Source of the DNA: JAWVYT01 sp046483065
Lineage (GTDB): Bacteria; Gemmatimonadota; Gemmatimonadetes; Longimicrobiales; RSA9
NCBI GenBank assembly: GCA_046483065.1
Contig: JAWODW010000017.1
Location: 54,704 to 118,703 of the forward strand
Length of the DNA: 64,000 bases
Reading direction: 5' to 3'
Below the pieces are notes generated by a model. It made no database searches. It worked only from the letters and a program-made list of their open reading frames with translations, and was not told the DNA's origin. Of this stretch, positions 9,763-17,609 are shown piece by piece. A program made the translations under genes and the position numbers. Position 1 is the first letter of the stretch, and every line of letters starts with the position of its first letter.

Positions 9763-10326
9763 ATGGCGATGTCCGCCACCCAGATGCGACGGGGCAGTGT
9801 GATCATGCACGAGGGGGAGCCCTGCCGCGTGATCGAGTTCCAGCACATCAAGCCCGGCAAGGGGCCCGCGTACGTGCAGACCAAGCTGAAGAACATCCTG
9901 ACGGGGGTGATCTTCGAGCACCGCTTCCGTTCCGCCGACACGGTGGAGAAAGCCCAGATGAACACGCGGGAGCTCCAGTTCCTGTACCATGACGGGCAGC
10001 ACCACTACTTCATGGACAAGGAGACGTACGAACAGTTCCCCATAGGCGATGACGCGCTGGGCAGCGACGCGAAGTGGCTGGTCCCGAACATGGACATCCA
10101 GGTCGAGTTCCTGGAAGGACGACCCATTGGCATCGAGCTGCCGCGAACGCTCGAGCTGAAAGTGGAGGAGACGGAACCCGGCGTCCGGGGCGATACCCGC
10201 ACGTCGGTCACGAAGCCCGCCAAGCTGGAGAACGGGGTGACGGTCCAGGTCCCGGCGTTCGTGGACAAGGGCGAAGTCATCCGTATAGACCCCGAAGAGG
10301 GGATCTACATCGAACGCGTGCGCTAG
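9763..10326 (+). CDS. efp: Translation elongation factor P
   Basis: At 187 residues this is normal EF-P length and covers all three domains. The KOW-like domain I contains the tip loop IKPGKGPAY with Lys33, the position that beta-lysylation or another modification decorates in other bacteria. The C-terminal OB domain has the family signature around VRGDTRTSVTKPAKLENGVTVQVP. EF-P binds between the ribosomal P and E sites and relieves stalling on polyproline. A second in-frame Met four codons... at residue 3 (MSATQ) could be the actual start. No modification enzyme (epmA/B or earP) is visible in this window. Confidence 0.97.
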   Translation: MAMSATQMRRGSVIMHEGEPCRVIEFQHIKPGKGPAYVQTKLKNILTGVIFEHRFRSADTVEKAQMNTRELQFLYHDGQHHYFMDKETYEQFPIGDDALGSDAKWLVPNMDIQVEFLEGRPIGIELPRTLELKVEETEPGVRGDTRTSVTKPAKLENGVTVQVPAFVDKGEVIRIDPEEGIYIERVR

Positions 10327-10347
10327 ACCGAACAAGGAGACGGTTTC

Positions 10348-12732
10348 ATGCTGAAATACACCCGCACTGCCCTCGTCGCGGCGTTCCTCGCCGCGTTCAC
10401 ATTCGCACCGGCGGCCGCCCAGAGTGGCTACCGGACACCGCCCGCGCCGATCCCCGAGATCCTGGACGCGCCCCCGCTCCCGTACGGCAGCGCCGGACCG
10501 GACGGGGAGTGGCTGCTCCTCATGGAGCGGGCGAACCTGCCGCCGCTCTCCGAGGTGGCCGCACCTATGCTCCGCCTGGCGGGGACGCGGATCAATCCGG
10601 TCACCAACGGCCCGGCGGGCAGATACACCACGCTGACCGGGTTCACACTGAAGAACCTGACCGACCAGGCGGAGCGCGAGATCACGGGCTTCGACGGCAC
10701 GCCGGGCTTCGCCAGCTGGTCGCCGGACGGGCAGTGGATCACCTTCACCAACACCCATGCCAACGGCGTCGAGCAGTGGGTCGCCGAGGTGGCCACGGGG
10801 CAGGCCCGACGCGTGATCGGTGGTGTGAACGAGGCCGCCGGCGGGTGCGAGTGGATGCCGGACAGCAATCAGCTCCTGTGCATGCTGATCCCGTCGGGTC
10901 GGGGTGAGCCCCCCGAGGAGCCTGCGGTCCCCGAGGGGCCGGTGATCCAGGAGACCCGGGGCATGAAGGCACCCGTCCGGACCTACCAGGACATGCTCGA
11001 GGACCCGTACGACGAGGCGCTCTTCGAGTACTACATGACGAGCCAGCCCGCGTACGTGAACGTGGAGACCGGGCAGCGGGAGAACATCGGCGAGCCCGCC
11101 GTCTACGACGATCTGGATGCGTCCCCCGACGGACGGTATCTGCTGGTGGAGCGGCTCCACGAGCCGTGGTCCTATCTGGTCGGGTACTGGAGCTTCCCGG
11201 TGACCATCGAGGTCTGGGATGCCGAAGGGAACGTGGTCCACGAGATCGCTGACCTGCCGGTGGCCGACGACGTCCCGATCCGGGGTGTGCGGACCGGGCC
11301 GCGGAACCTCAGCTGGCGACCGCTCCGGCCGGCGTCGTTGGTCTGGGTCGAGGCGCTGGACGGCGGCGACCCGGAGCGTGAGGTGGCCAACCGGGACCGG
11401 GTTCTGGTCCTCGACGCGCCCTTCGACGGGAGCCCCCGGGAGCTGGCGCTCACCGAGGAGCGGTTCGGCGGGATCGCGTGGGGTGAGAACGGGTTGATGC
11501 TGCTGAGCGACTATGACCGCAGCCGCCGCTGGCGGCGGACGTGGATCATGAACGCCGACCGGCTCAGTCAGGAGCCGCGGCTGCTGTGGGACAGGAGCAC
11601 CGAGGACGCGTACGCCGACCCGGGCAGCCCGGTCTACCGGACCACGGAGAACGGGGAGCGGGTGCTGCTCCAGGACGAGGACGGGATTTTACTGGCGGGC
11701 AGCGGCGCGAGCCCCGAAGGTGACCGGCCGTTCCTCGACCGTCTCAGCCTCGAAACGCTGGAAACCCAGCGGCTCTGGCAGTCGGAGGCCGGGTATTACG
11801 AGACGGTGGTGGACGTCCTCGGCGATTTCGGCCGTCGGATCCTGACCCGGCGCGAGTCGAAGACCGAGCCGCCCAACTACTTTATCCGGGACCTGTCCGC
11901 TGATCAGCGGGTGGCCGTCACCGACTTCGAGGACCCGGCGCCGCAGCTCCAGGGGATCACCAAGGAGCTGATCACCTACGAGCGCGACGACGGCGTGCCC
12001 CTCAACGGGACGCTCTACCTGCCGCCCGAGTACGAGGAGGGGCAGACGCTGCCCGTGGTGATCTGGGCGTACCCCCGGGAGTTCGTCAGCGCCGACGCCG
12101 CCGGCCAGGTCCGGAGCTCGGACAATCGGTTCACCACCATCGGCGGCTCGAGCCACCTCTTCTTCCTGACCCAGGGCTACGCCGTCTTCGATGGCCCGAG
12201 CATGCCGATCATCGGCGGTGACACCGCCAACAACACGTACGTCCAGCAGCTGGTCTCCAGCGCCGAGGCGGCCGTGGACGTGCTGGTGGAGCGGGAAATC
12301 GGTGACCGGGACCGGATGGGCGTCGGGGGCCACAGCTACGGCGCGTTCATGACCGCCAACCTCCTGGCACACAGCGACCTGTTCGCCGCCGGGATCGCGC
12401 GGTCCGGCGCGTACAACCGGACGCTCACGCCCTTCGGGTTCCAGAACGAGCGACGGACGTACTGGGAGGCGCCGGAGATCTACTACCAGATGTCGCCGTT
12501 CATGCACGCCGAGCAGGTCGATGAGCCCATGCTCATGATCCACGGCATCGCTGACAACAACAGCGGCACATTCCCGATCCAGAGCGAGCGTATGTTCCAC
12601 GCCATGAACGGCCTCGGCGGGACCGCCCGGCTGGTCATGCTGCCCGCTGAGAGCCACGGCTACCGGGCTCGGGAGAGCGTGATGCATACGCTGGCGGAGA
12701 TGATCGAGTGGTTTGACGAGTACGTGAAGTAG
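10348..12732 (+). CDS. Secreted S9-family serine peptidase (glutamyl endopeptidase-like, S9D)
   Basis: This encodes 794 residues with a good ribosome site (AAGGAG about 10 bases before the ATG) and a signal peptide ending near APAAAQ (residue 25). An N-terminal propeller-like region of about 480 residues precedes a C-terminal prolyl-oligopeptidase fold with the triad Ser663 (GGHSYGAF), Asp736 (HGIADNNSG) and His770 (ESHGY). The sequence around PPLPYGSAGPDGEWLLLMERANLPPL resembles the glutamyl endopeptidase subgroup S9D. It is probably periplasmic or exported and degrades peptides. It is followed by an unusual 0.4 kb hairpin array. Confidence 0.9.
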   Translation: MLKYTRTALVAAFLAAFTFAPAAAQSGYRTPPAPIPEILDAPPLPYGSAGPDGEWLLLMERANLPPLSEVAAPMLRLAGTRINPVTNGPAGRYTTLTGFTLKNLTDQAEREITGFDGTPGFASWSPDGQWITFTNTHANGVEQWVAEVATGQARRVIGGVNEAAGGCEWMPDSNQLLCMLIPSGRGEPPEEPAVPEGPVIQETRGMKAPVRTYQDMLEDPYDEALFEYYMTSQPAYVNVETGQRENIGEPAVYDDLDASPDGRYLLVERLHEPWSYLVGYWSFPVTIEVWDAEGNVVHEIADLPVADDVPIRGVRTGPRNLSWRPLRPASLVWVEALDGGDPEREVANRDRVLVLDAPFDGSPRELALTEERFGGIAWGENGLMLLSDYDRSRRWRRTWIMNADRLSQEPRLLWDRSTEDAYADPGSPVYRTTENGERVLLQDEDGILLAGSGASPEGDRPFLDRLSLETLETQRLWQSEAGYYETVVDVLGDFGRRILTRRESKTEPPNYFIRDLSADQRVAVTDFEDPAPQLQGITKELITYERDDGVPLNGTLYLPPEYEEGQTLPVVIWAYPREFVSADAAGQVRSSDNRFTTIGGSSHLFFLTQGYAVFDGPSMPIIGGDTANNTYVQQLVSSAEAAVDVLVEREIGDRDRMGVGGHSYGAFMTANLLAHSDLFAAGIARSGAYNRTLTPFGFQNERRTYWEAPEIYYQMSPFMHAEQVDEPMLMIHGIADNNSGTFPIQSERMFHAMNGLGGTARLVMLPAESHGYRARESVMHTLAEMIEWFDEYVK

Positions 12733-12740
12733 GCGAGGTA

Positions 12741-13150
12741 GGCGGCGGCTCCGCCGCCGCAACAGGCTCGCCTCCGGCGAGCAACAGGCTCACTCCGTTC
12801 GCAACAGGGGCGGGCCGCGGGCTGGCGCCCGCGGCCCGCCCAACACGCCCGCTGCGCGGGCATCGGCTCGCCTTCGGCTCGCAACAGGCTCGGCCCTGCG
12901 GGCCTCGCAAGGGCTCCCTGCGGTCGCAAGGGGCGCTCACTTCGCGCGCCGTTGCGAAGGGGCGTAAGCCCCGAGCCTGTTGCGGACGAAGTCCGCCGGT
13001 TGCCGGTCCGCAGGGCCGGCCACTGCGCCGCGCCAGCGGCGCGTGTTGCGAACGGAGTGAGCCTGTTGCGAGCCAAGCGAGCCTGTTGCGGCGCTCCCCG
13101 GGCGCTGACGGGTGTCGCGATGATGCCTTCCGCGCCGCCTGTTGCGAGGC
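12741..13150. repeat. Symmetric array of short hairpins punctuated by GCAACAGG / CCTGTTGC
   Basis: This ~410 bp stretch between the S9 peptidase and uvrA has no credible gene. The octamer GCAACAGG occurs at 12759, 12781, 12801 and 12881. Its reverse complement CCTGTTGC occurs at 12976, 13062, 13082 and 13138, so four copies face four copies. Between octamers sit short perfect or near-perfect hairpins, for example GCTCGCC/GGCGAGC and a longer GGGCCGCGGGC/GCCCGCGGCCC. Degenerate GCAAGGG and GTTGCGAA forms fill the middle. Several hairpin sequences of the left half recur inverted in the right half (CTCACTCCGTTC versus GAACGGAGTGAG). It could be a REP/BIME-like cluster, a termination or mRNA-stability region, or nucleoid-protein sites. 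Confidence 0.75.
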
Positions 13151-13252
13151 GGGCTCCGCCCGCCGAGCCCCGGTTGGACCAAGGCTCGCCCCCCTGGGTA
13201 TACAGAAGCCTCAGAAGCCTCGGTAACTGCCGCACACCCTAGCCCGAGCCCA

Positions 13253-16219
13253 ATGGACGAGTTCCTGACCGTACGCGGTGCCCGCGAGCACAACCTTCAA
13301 AGCATCGACGTCGAACTCCCTCGCAACAAGCTGATCGTGGTGACCGGGATCAGCGGGTCGGGGAAGAGCTCGCTGGCGTTCGACACCATCTACGCGGAAG
13401 GGCAGCGCCGGTACGTGGAGAGCCTCTCCGCGTACGCCCGCCAGTTCCTGGGCGTCATGGAGAAGCCGGACGTAGACATCATCGAAGGGCTCAGCCCGGC
13501 CATCTCCATCGAGCAGCGGACCACGGGGCGGAACCCCCGGTCCACGGTGGGCACCGTCACCGAGATCTACGACTACCTCCGGCTCCTCTGGGCCCGGGTC
13601 GGAACGCCGCACTGCCACAACTGCGGCCGGCCTGTCCAGCCCCAGACGGCGGGGCAGATCGCCGACCGGATCCTGACCTGGCCGGATGACGCGCGCCTCG
13701 AAGTCCTCGCCCCACTGGTCCGGGGCCGGAAGGGCGAGTTCAAGGACCTGTTCGAGGAGGCCCGTAAGAAGGGCTTCGTCCGGGTCCGGGTCGATGCCGA
13801 GACGTACGACCTGGAGGACCCGCCGGAGCTGAATCGCTACGAGAACCATGACATCGCCGTCGTCGTCGATCGGCTCAAGGTGAAGGCGGAGGACCGGCCG
13901 CGCCTGGCCGACTCCGTGGAGACCGCGTTGAATACCGCCGAGGGGCTCGTCGAGGTGGTGCTCCATGGCGTTGCCGAGATGGCTGAGGACAAGCGAGCCG
14001 CGCTGGCCGCGGCCGACGGCCCGGATGGGGACGGCGTGGCGGCCACGGCGGATGCGGACGGCGCCTCGGAGGATGACACCCGGACGTTCACGTTCAGCGA
14101 GCGCTTCGCATGCGTGCACTGCGGTACCAGCATCCCGGAGCTCGAGCCCCGGCAGTTCAGCTTCAACAGCCCGTACGGCGCATGCGACGGCTGTGGTGGG
14201 CTCGGCACCCGGCAGGAGGTCAGTGCCGACCTCATCCTGGCCGACCCGAGCATCTCCATCCTCGAGGGCGTGATTATTCCGTGGGGCGCGCCCAGCGGGC
14301 ACCTTCGACGGTCCATCATCGCCGGGCTCGCCGATCACTACGACTTCGACCCGAACACGCCGTGGGGTCGGCTCCCTGAGGAGACCCGGGAGATCATCCT
14401 CTACGGCAGCGGTGACGAGGAGGTCGAGTTCCCGTACAGGACGGGTGGCAAGGAAGGCAGCTACACCGAGCCGTGGGAGGGCGTCCTCGAGCACATCAAG
14501 CGCCGGTACGAGGACACCGGCTCCGAGAACGTCCGGAAACAGCTCCGGGAGTACATGGTCGCCCAGCCGTGTCGGGTCTGCCAGGGGCATCGGCTCCGCC
14601 CGGAGAGCCTGGCCGTCACCGTCGCCGGGCACTCCATCGGGGAGGTCACCGACCTGAGCGTGGGGGACGCGCTGGCGCTCTTCGAGACGCTCCCTCTCGA
14701 CGACGACGAGGTCCCGGACCCCGACGCGCTCCCGGCCAGGGTGGCACGTCCCATCCTCAAGGAGGTGACCGAACGGCTCCGGTTCCTCACCAACGTGGGG
14801 CTCCAGTACCTGACCCTCGGCCGGAGCGCCGAGACGCTGGCGGGCGGTGAGGCCCAGCGGATCCGGCTGGCCACCCAGATCGGCAGCCGGCTCGTGGGCG
14901 TCCTCTATATCCTGGACGAGCCCAGCATCGGGCTGCACCATCGCGACAATGAGCGGCTCCTGGCCACGCTGGGTGAGCTGCGGGATCTGGGTAACACCGT
15001 CATCGTGGTGGAGCATGACGAGGAGACCATCCGCTCTGCCGACTACGTGGTGGACCTGGGCCCCGGCGCCGGTCGGCACGGCGGCCGCCTGGTGGCCGCG
15101 GGCACCATCGAGGACGTGCTCGCCGCCGAGGAGTCCATCACCGGCGCGTACCTCCGGGGCGATCGGAGCATCCCCATCCCCGAGGAGCGGCGGAAGCCGG
15201 AGAAGGCCCGCTACCAGCTCACCGTCCGGGGCGCCCGGCAGCACAACCTGAAGGACATCGACGTCCACTTCCCGCTGGGCACGTTCACCTGCGTCACGGG
15301 CGTGAGCGGGTCGGGGAAGAGCACGCTCATCAACGAGATCCTCTACGAGGCCCTGGCCATCGAGTTCTACCGCCGTCGCTCCATCCCTGGCGATCACGAC
15401 GGCATCGACGGCATGAAATACATCGACAAGGTGGTGGATGTCGATCAGAGCCCCATCGGGCGCACGCCCCGGTCCAACCCGGCCACCTATACGGGCGTCT
15501 TCACCCCCATCCGGAACCTGTTCGCCGACCTGCCCGAGTCGAAGATCCGGGGCTACGAGCCCGGCCGGTTCAGCTTCAACGTGAAGGGTGGCCGGTGTGA
15601 GGCGTGCAGCGGCGACGGGCTGGTCAAGATCGAGATGCACTTCCTCCCCGACGTCTACATCCCCTGCGAGGTCTGCCGCGGCAAGCGCTACAACCGGGAG
15701 ACGCTGGAGGTGCTCTACAAGGGGAAGAATATCGCCGACGTGCTGGACATGACCGTCGACGAGGCGCTGGAGTTCTTCGACGCCGTGCCACCCATCAAGC
15801 GACGGCTCAAGACGCTCAGCGACGTGGGACTCGGCTACATCCACCTCGGCCAGTCCGCCACCACGCTGTCCGGCGGCGAGGCCCAGCGGGTGAAGCTGGC
15901 CACGGAGCTGGCCAAGCAGGCCACCGGCCAGACGCTCTACATGCTCGATGAGCCCACCACCGGACTCCACTTCGAGGACATCCGGATGCTGCTGAACGTC
16001 CTCCACCGGCTCGTGGAGAAGGGCAACACCGTGATCGTCATCGAGCACAACATGGACGTCATCAAGACCGCCGACTGGATCGTTGACCTCGGCCCCGAGG
16101 GCGGCGCACAGGGCGGCGATATCGTGGCTGAAGGGACGCCCGAGGAGGTGGCCGCGAACCCGGTGAGCCACACCGGCCGGTTCCTGGCCGACGTGCTGGG
16201 GATGGCGCCGGTGGGGTGA
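13253..16219 (+). CDS. uvrA: Excinuclease ABC subunit A
   Basis: UvrA is the ATP-driven damage sensor of nucleotide excision repair; it loads UvrB on lesions. The ATG at 13253 gives 988 residues, slightly longer than usual (~940-960). It opens with MDEFLTVRGAREHNLQ, as expected. Both ABC modules are complete: Walker A Lys38 (GISGSGKSS) and Lys689 (GVSGSGKST), and signatures LAGGEAQRIRLATQ and LSGGEAQRVKLATE. Zinc-finger cysteine pairs are visible in CHNCG, CVHCG...CDGCGG and CEACSG...CEVCRG. An acidic Ala/Asp-rich insert (around DGPDGDGVAATADADGASED, residues ~260-280) explains the extra length. No uvrB or uvrC is nearby and I see no clear LexA box. Confidence 0.97.
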   Translation: MDEFLTVRGAREHNLQSIDVELPRNKLIVVTGISGSGKSSLAFDTIYAEGQRRYVESLSAYARQFLGVMEKPDVDIIEGLSPAISIEQRTTGRNPRSTVGTVTEIYDYLRLLWARVGTPHCHNCGRPVQPQTAGQIADRILTWPDDARLEVLAPLVRGRKGEFKDLFEEARKKGFVRVRVDAETYDLEDPPELNRYENHDIAVVVDRLKVKAEDRPRLADSVETALNTAEGLVEVVLHGVAEMAEDKRAALAAADGPDGDGVAATADADGASEDDTRTFTFSERFACVHCGTSIPELEPRQFSFNSPYGACDGCGGLGTRQEVSADLILADPSISILEGVIIPWGAPSGHLRRSIIAGLADHYDFDPNTPWGRLPEETREIILYGSGDEEVEFPYRTGGKEGSYTEPWEGVLEHIKRRYEDTGSENVRKQLREYMVAQPCRVCQGHRLRPESLAVTVAGHSIGEVTDLSVGDALALFETLPLDDDEVPDPDALPARVARPILKEVTERLRFLTNVGLQYLTLGRSAETLAGGEAQRIRLATQIGSRLVGVLYILDEPSIGLHHRDNERLLATLGELRDLGNTVIVVEHDEETIRSADYVVDLGPGAGRHGGRLVAAGTIEDVLAAEESITGAYLRGDRSIPIPEERRKPEKARYQLTVRGARQHNLKDIDVHFPLGTFTCVTGVSGSGKSTLINEILYEALAIEFYRRRSIPGDHDGIDGMKYIDKVVDVDQSPIGRTPRSNPATYTGVFTPIRNLFADLPESKIRGYEPGRFSFNVKGGRCEACSGDGLVKIEMHFLPDVYIPCEVCRGKRYNRETLEVLYKGKNIADVLDMTVDEALEFFDAVPPIKRRLKTLSDVGLGYIHLGQSATTLSGGEAQRVKLATELAKQATGQTLYMLDEPTTGLHFEDIRMLLNVLHRLVEKGNTVIVIEHNMDVIKTADWIVDLGPEGGAQGGDIVAEGTPEEVAANPVSHTGRFLADVLGMAPVG

Positions 16220-16284
16220 CCGGGTGTGACCTTCCCCCGACCTGGATCGTCTGAGGAATGAAATGCGCTTCCGACATGAACACA

Positions 16285-16366
16285 TCCTCCGCAAGGGCAC
16301 ATCCTCCGTGAGGAGGAGCCGCAAAGCCTGGCGTCTCCCGTAGACGGGCCGGGTTTCCGAAGGAGC
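16285..16366 (+). promoter_or_regulatory. Probable cyclic-di-GMP-I (GEMM) riboswitch
   Basis: The layout matches the GEMM-I aptamer. A closing stem CTCC (16287-16290)/GGAG (16362-16365) flanks two arms. The first arm is TCCTCC (16302-16307), a GNRA tetraloop GTGA (16308-16311) and GGAGGA (16312-16317), preceded by GGCACA and followed by GCCGCAAAGCC. That corresponds to the conserved GGCAAA...GACGCAAAGCC of the family. The second arm has CGTCT (16332-16336)/AGACG (16342-16346) and ends in GGGTTTCCGA, matching the conserved GGGUUACCGA. It lies 64 bases before the start of the lipoprotein gene, so it probably controls that gene. The expression platform is not clear, and covariance scoring was not possible. 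Confidence 0.78.
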
Positions 16367-16429
16367 CGATCGAAGCGTCGTGGCATGCGAACCCGCGTGT
16401 CGCCTACACTCTGGACCAGAGGAACCAGC

Positions 16430-17218
16430 ATGAAACGACTGATCGCAGCCCTGCTGTTCGTCCCGCTCGTGGGCGCTTGTGGTGACTCGACCGGCCCGGC
16501 AGGCACGGCGCCGGTGGAGCTCAGCCTCGCGACCGTTTCCACCACGTCGGCGGTAAACGCCGGCGGCGCCTCCTTCGCCATGTCAGCCCTCGAGACCGCA
16601 GCGTTGACGATCCCGGCGAATGAGGGCGTCTTCGAGATCGCCGACGTGCAGTTCATCGTCTCGGAGTTCGAGCTCGAGGGCACCGAGACCTGCACCACCA
16701 CCGACGAGGACGGGGAGACGGAGATTGACGAGTGCGAGTTCGAGGGCGGCCCGCACCTCGTGAGCCTGCCGCTCGATGGTGGCGCCATCAGCCTCGGCAC
16801 AGGCCACATCACCGAAGGCACCTACACCTACCTCGAGTTCGAGGTCGAGGACCTGGAGATGGACGAGGAGGACGCCGATGACAGCGAGAAGCAGGCTGCG
16901 CTCGCTGCCATCCTGACTGACGTTCAGGCCACGTACCCCGACTTCCCGGCCGGCGCCAGCATGGTCGTGAGCGGTCAGTACGTCCCGGACACGGGCGACG
17001 CACAACCGTTCACCGTGTACTTCGCCGCTGAGATCGAGATTGAGATGGTCCTCGACCCGGCCCTGGAGATCCCGGCCAACGACGCACTGACGATCAACGT
17101 GGACCCGAGCGCCTGGCTCACCGGCTTTGATCTGCTCGCCGCTGACGGACAGCTCGTGGAGTTCGAGCTGGAGATGGAAGATGGGTTCGTAGAGATCGAG
17201 ATCGACGACGAGGACTGA
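16430..17218 (+). CDS. Strongly acidic lipoprotein, probable c-di-GMP-controlled surface protein
   Basis: The ATG at 16430 has AGAGGAA just upstream and gives 262 residues. The lipobox LVGAC (Cys ~17) makes it a lipoprotein. The mature part is very acidic, with Glu/Asp-rich strands (EFEVEDLEMDEEDADD; the last residues are EIEIDDED), and has few hydrophobic stretches. The strand pattern FEIADVQFIVSEFELEG faintly resembles DUF4382-type lipoproteins, but I do not claim that family. Two Cys (in TCTTTDEDGETEIDEC) may form a disulphide. The upstream c-di-GMP riboswitch suggests a role in attachment, matrix or motility-to-sessile switching. Acidic loops could bind Ca2+; this is a guess. Confidence 0.75.
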   Translation: MKRLIAALLFVPLVGACGDSTGPAGTAPVELSLATVSTTSAVNAGGASFAMSALETAALTIPANEGVFEIADVQFIVSEFELEGTETCTTTDEDGETEIDECEFEGGPHLVSLPLDGGAISLGTGHITEGTYTYLEFEVEDLEMDEEDADDSEKQAALAAILTDVQATYPDFPAGASMVVSGQYVPDTGDAQPFTVYFAAEIEIEMVLDPALEIPANDALTINVDPSAWLTGFDLLAADGQLVEFELEMEDGFVEIEIDDED

Positions 17219-17238
17219 CCGGCTGACCTCCACCTATT

Positions 17239-17263
17239 GGATGGTCCAGTGGCACGGCCATCC
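17239..17263. terminator. Possible bidirectional terminator between convergent genes
   Basis: GGATGG (17239-17244) can pair with CCATCC (17258-17263) across a 13-base loop, in the 58-bp gap between the convergent lipoprotein and small membrane protein genes. It is a weak hairpin without a U-tract. Confidence 0.3.
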
Positions 17264-17276
17264 GAGTTGCGCGGCC

Positions 17277-17609
17277 TCAAGGCGCCGGGTTCGAGGTTCC
17301 CCGGTCCGGCGCGTCAGGGATAGGGGCCGCAGTCCAAGGTAGGAGCGCCGCCGAGTCCGGCGGTAAGAAGGCGCGCCGACCGTAGCGGCCGCCCTGGTCG
17401 TCCAGGAACGCCGCCACCCCCGTCACCTCCGTGTAGACGTACGCGTACGGGGCGTACTCGCGCTCGAGGTTGTTGCGATAGACCTGGCCGGCCGCCCCTG
17501 GTAGGGCGGCGCTCCAGCGCTGGGCCCCGGCCATCAATGCCACGATGATGCCCAGCCCCGCCAGCAGCCATAGCACTCGGCCTGTCCGGCCGCCGGGATG
17601 GATCTTCAT
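17277..17609 (-). CDS. Small single-helix membrane protein coupled to the YeiH-type transporter
   Basis: This 110-residue protein starts at ATG 17609, overlapping the transporter stop as ATGA. It has a basic N-terminus (MKIHPGGRTGR) and one hydrophobic helix (VLWLLAGLGIIVALMAGA, residues ~12-30). The ~80-residue tail contains LEREYAPYAYVYTEVTGVAAFLDDQGG. I do not recognise a family. The tail probably faces the periplasm, and the tight overlap implies function with, or a small subunit of, the transporter. A much longer open frame covering both genes in this frame is a shadow of the transporter gene. Confidence 0.65.
   Translation of the reverse strand: MKIHPGGRTGRVLWLLAGLGIIVALMAGAQRWSAALPGAAGQVYRNNLEREYAPYAYVYTEVTGVAAFLDDQGGRYGRRAFLPPDSAALLPWTAAPIPDAPDRGTSNPAP

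Noticed and set aside
12741..13150. Rho-independent terminator or CRISPR.
   Set aside because: Far longer than a terminator, no U-tracts, and the octamer spacing is irregular with no unique spacers.
17280..17330. A tRNA-like stretch with GGTTCGAG.
   Set aside because: It does not fold into a cloverleaf, and it codes for the end of the small membrane protein.
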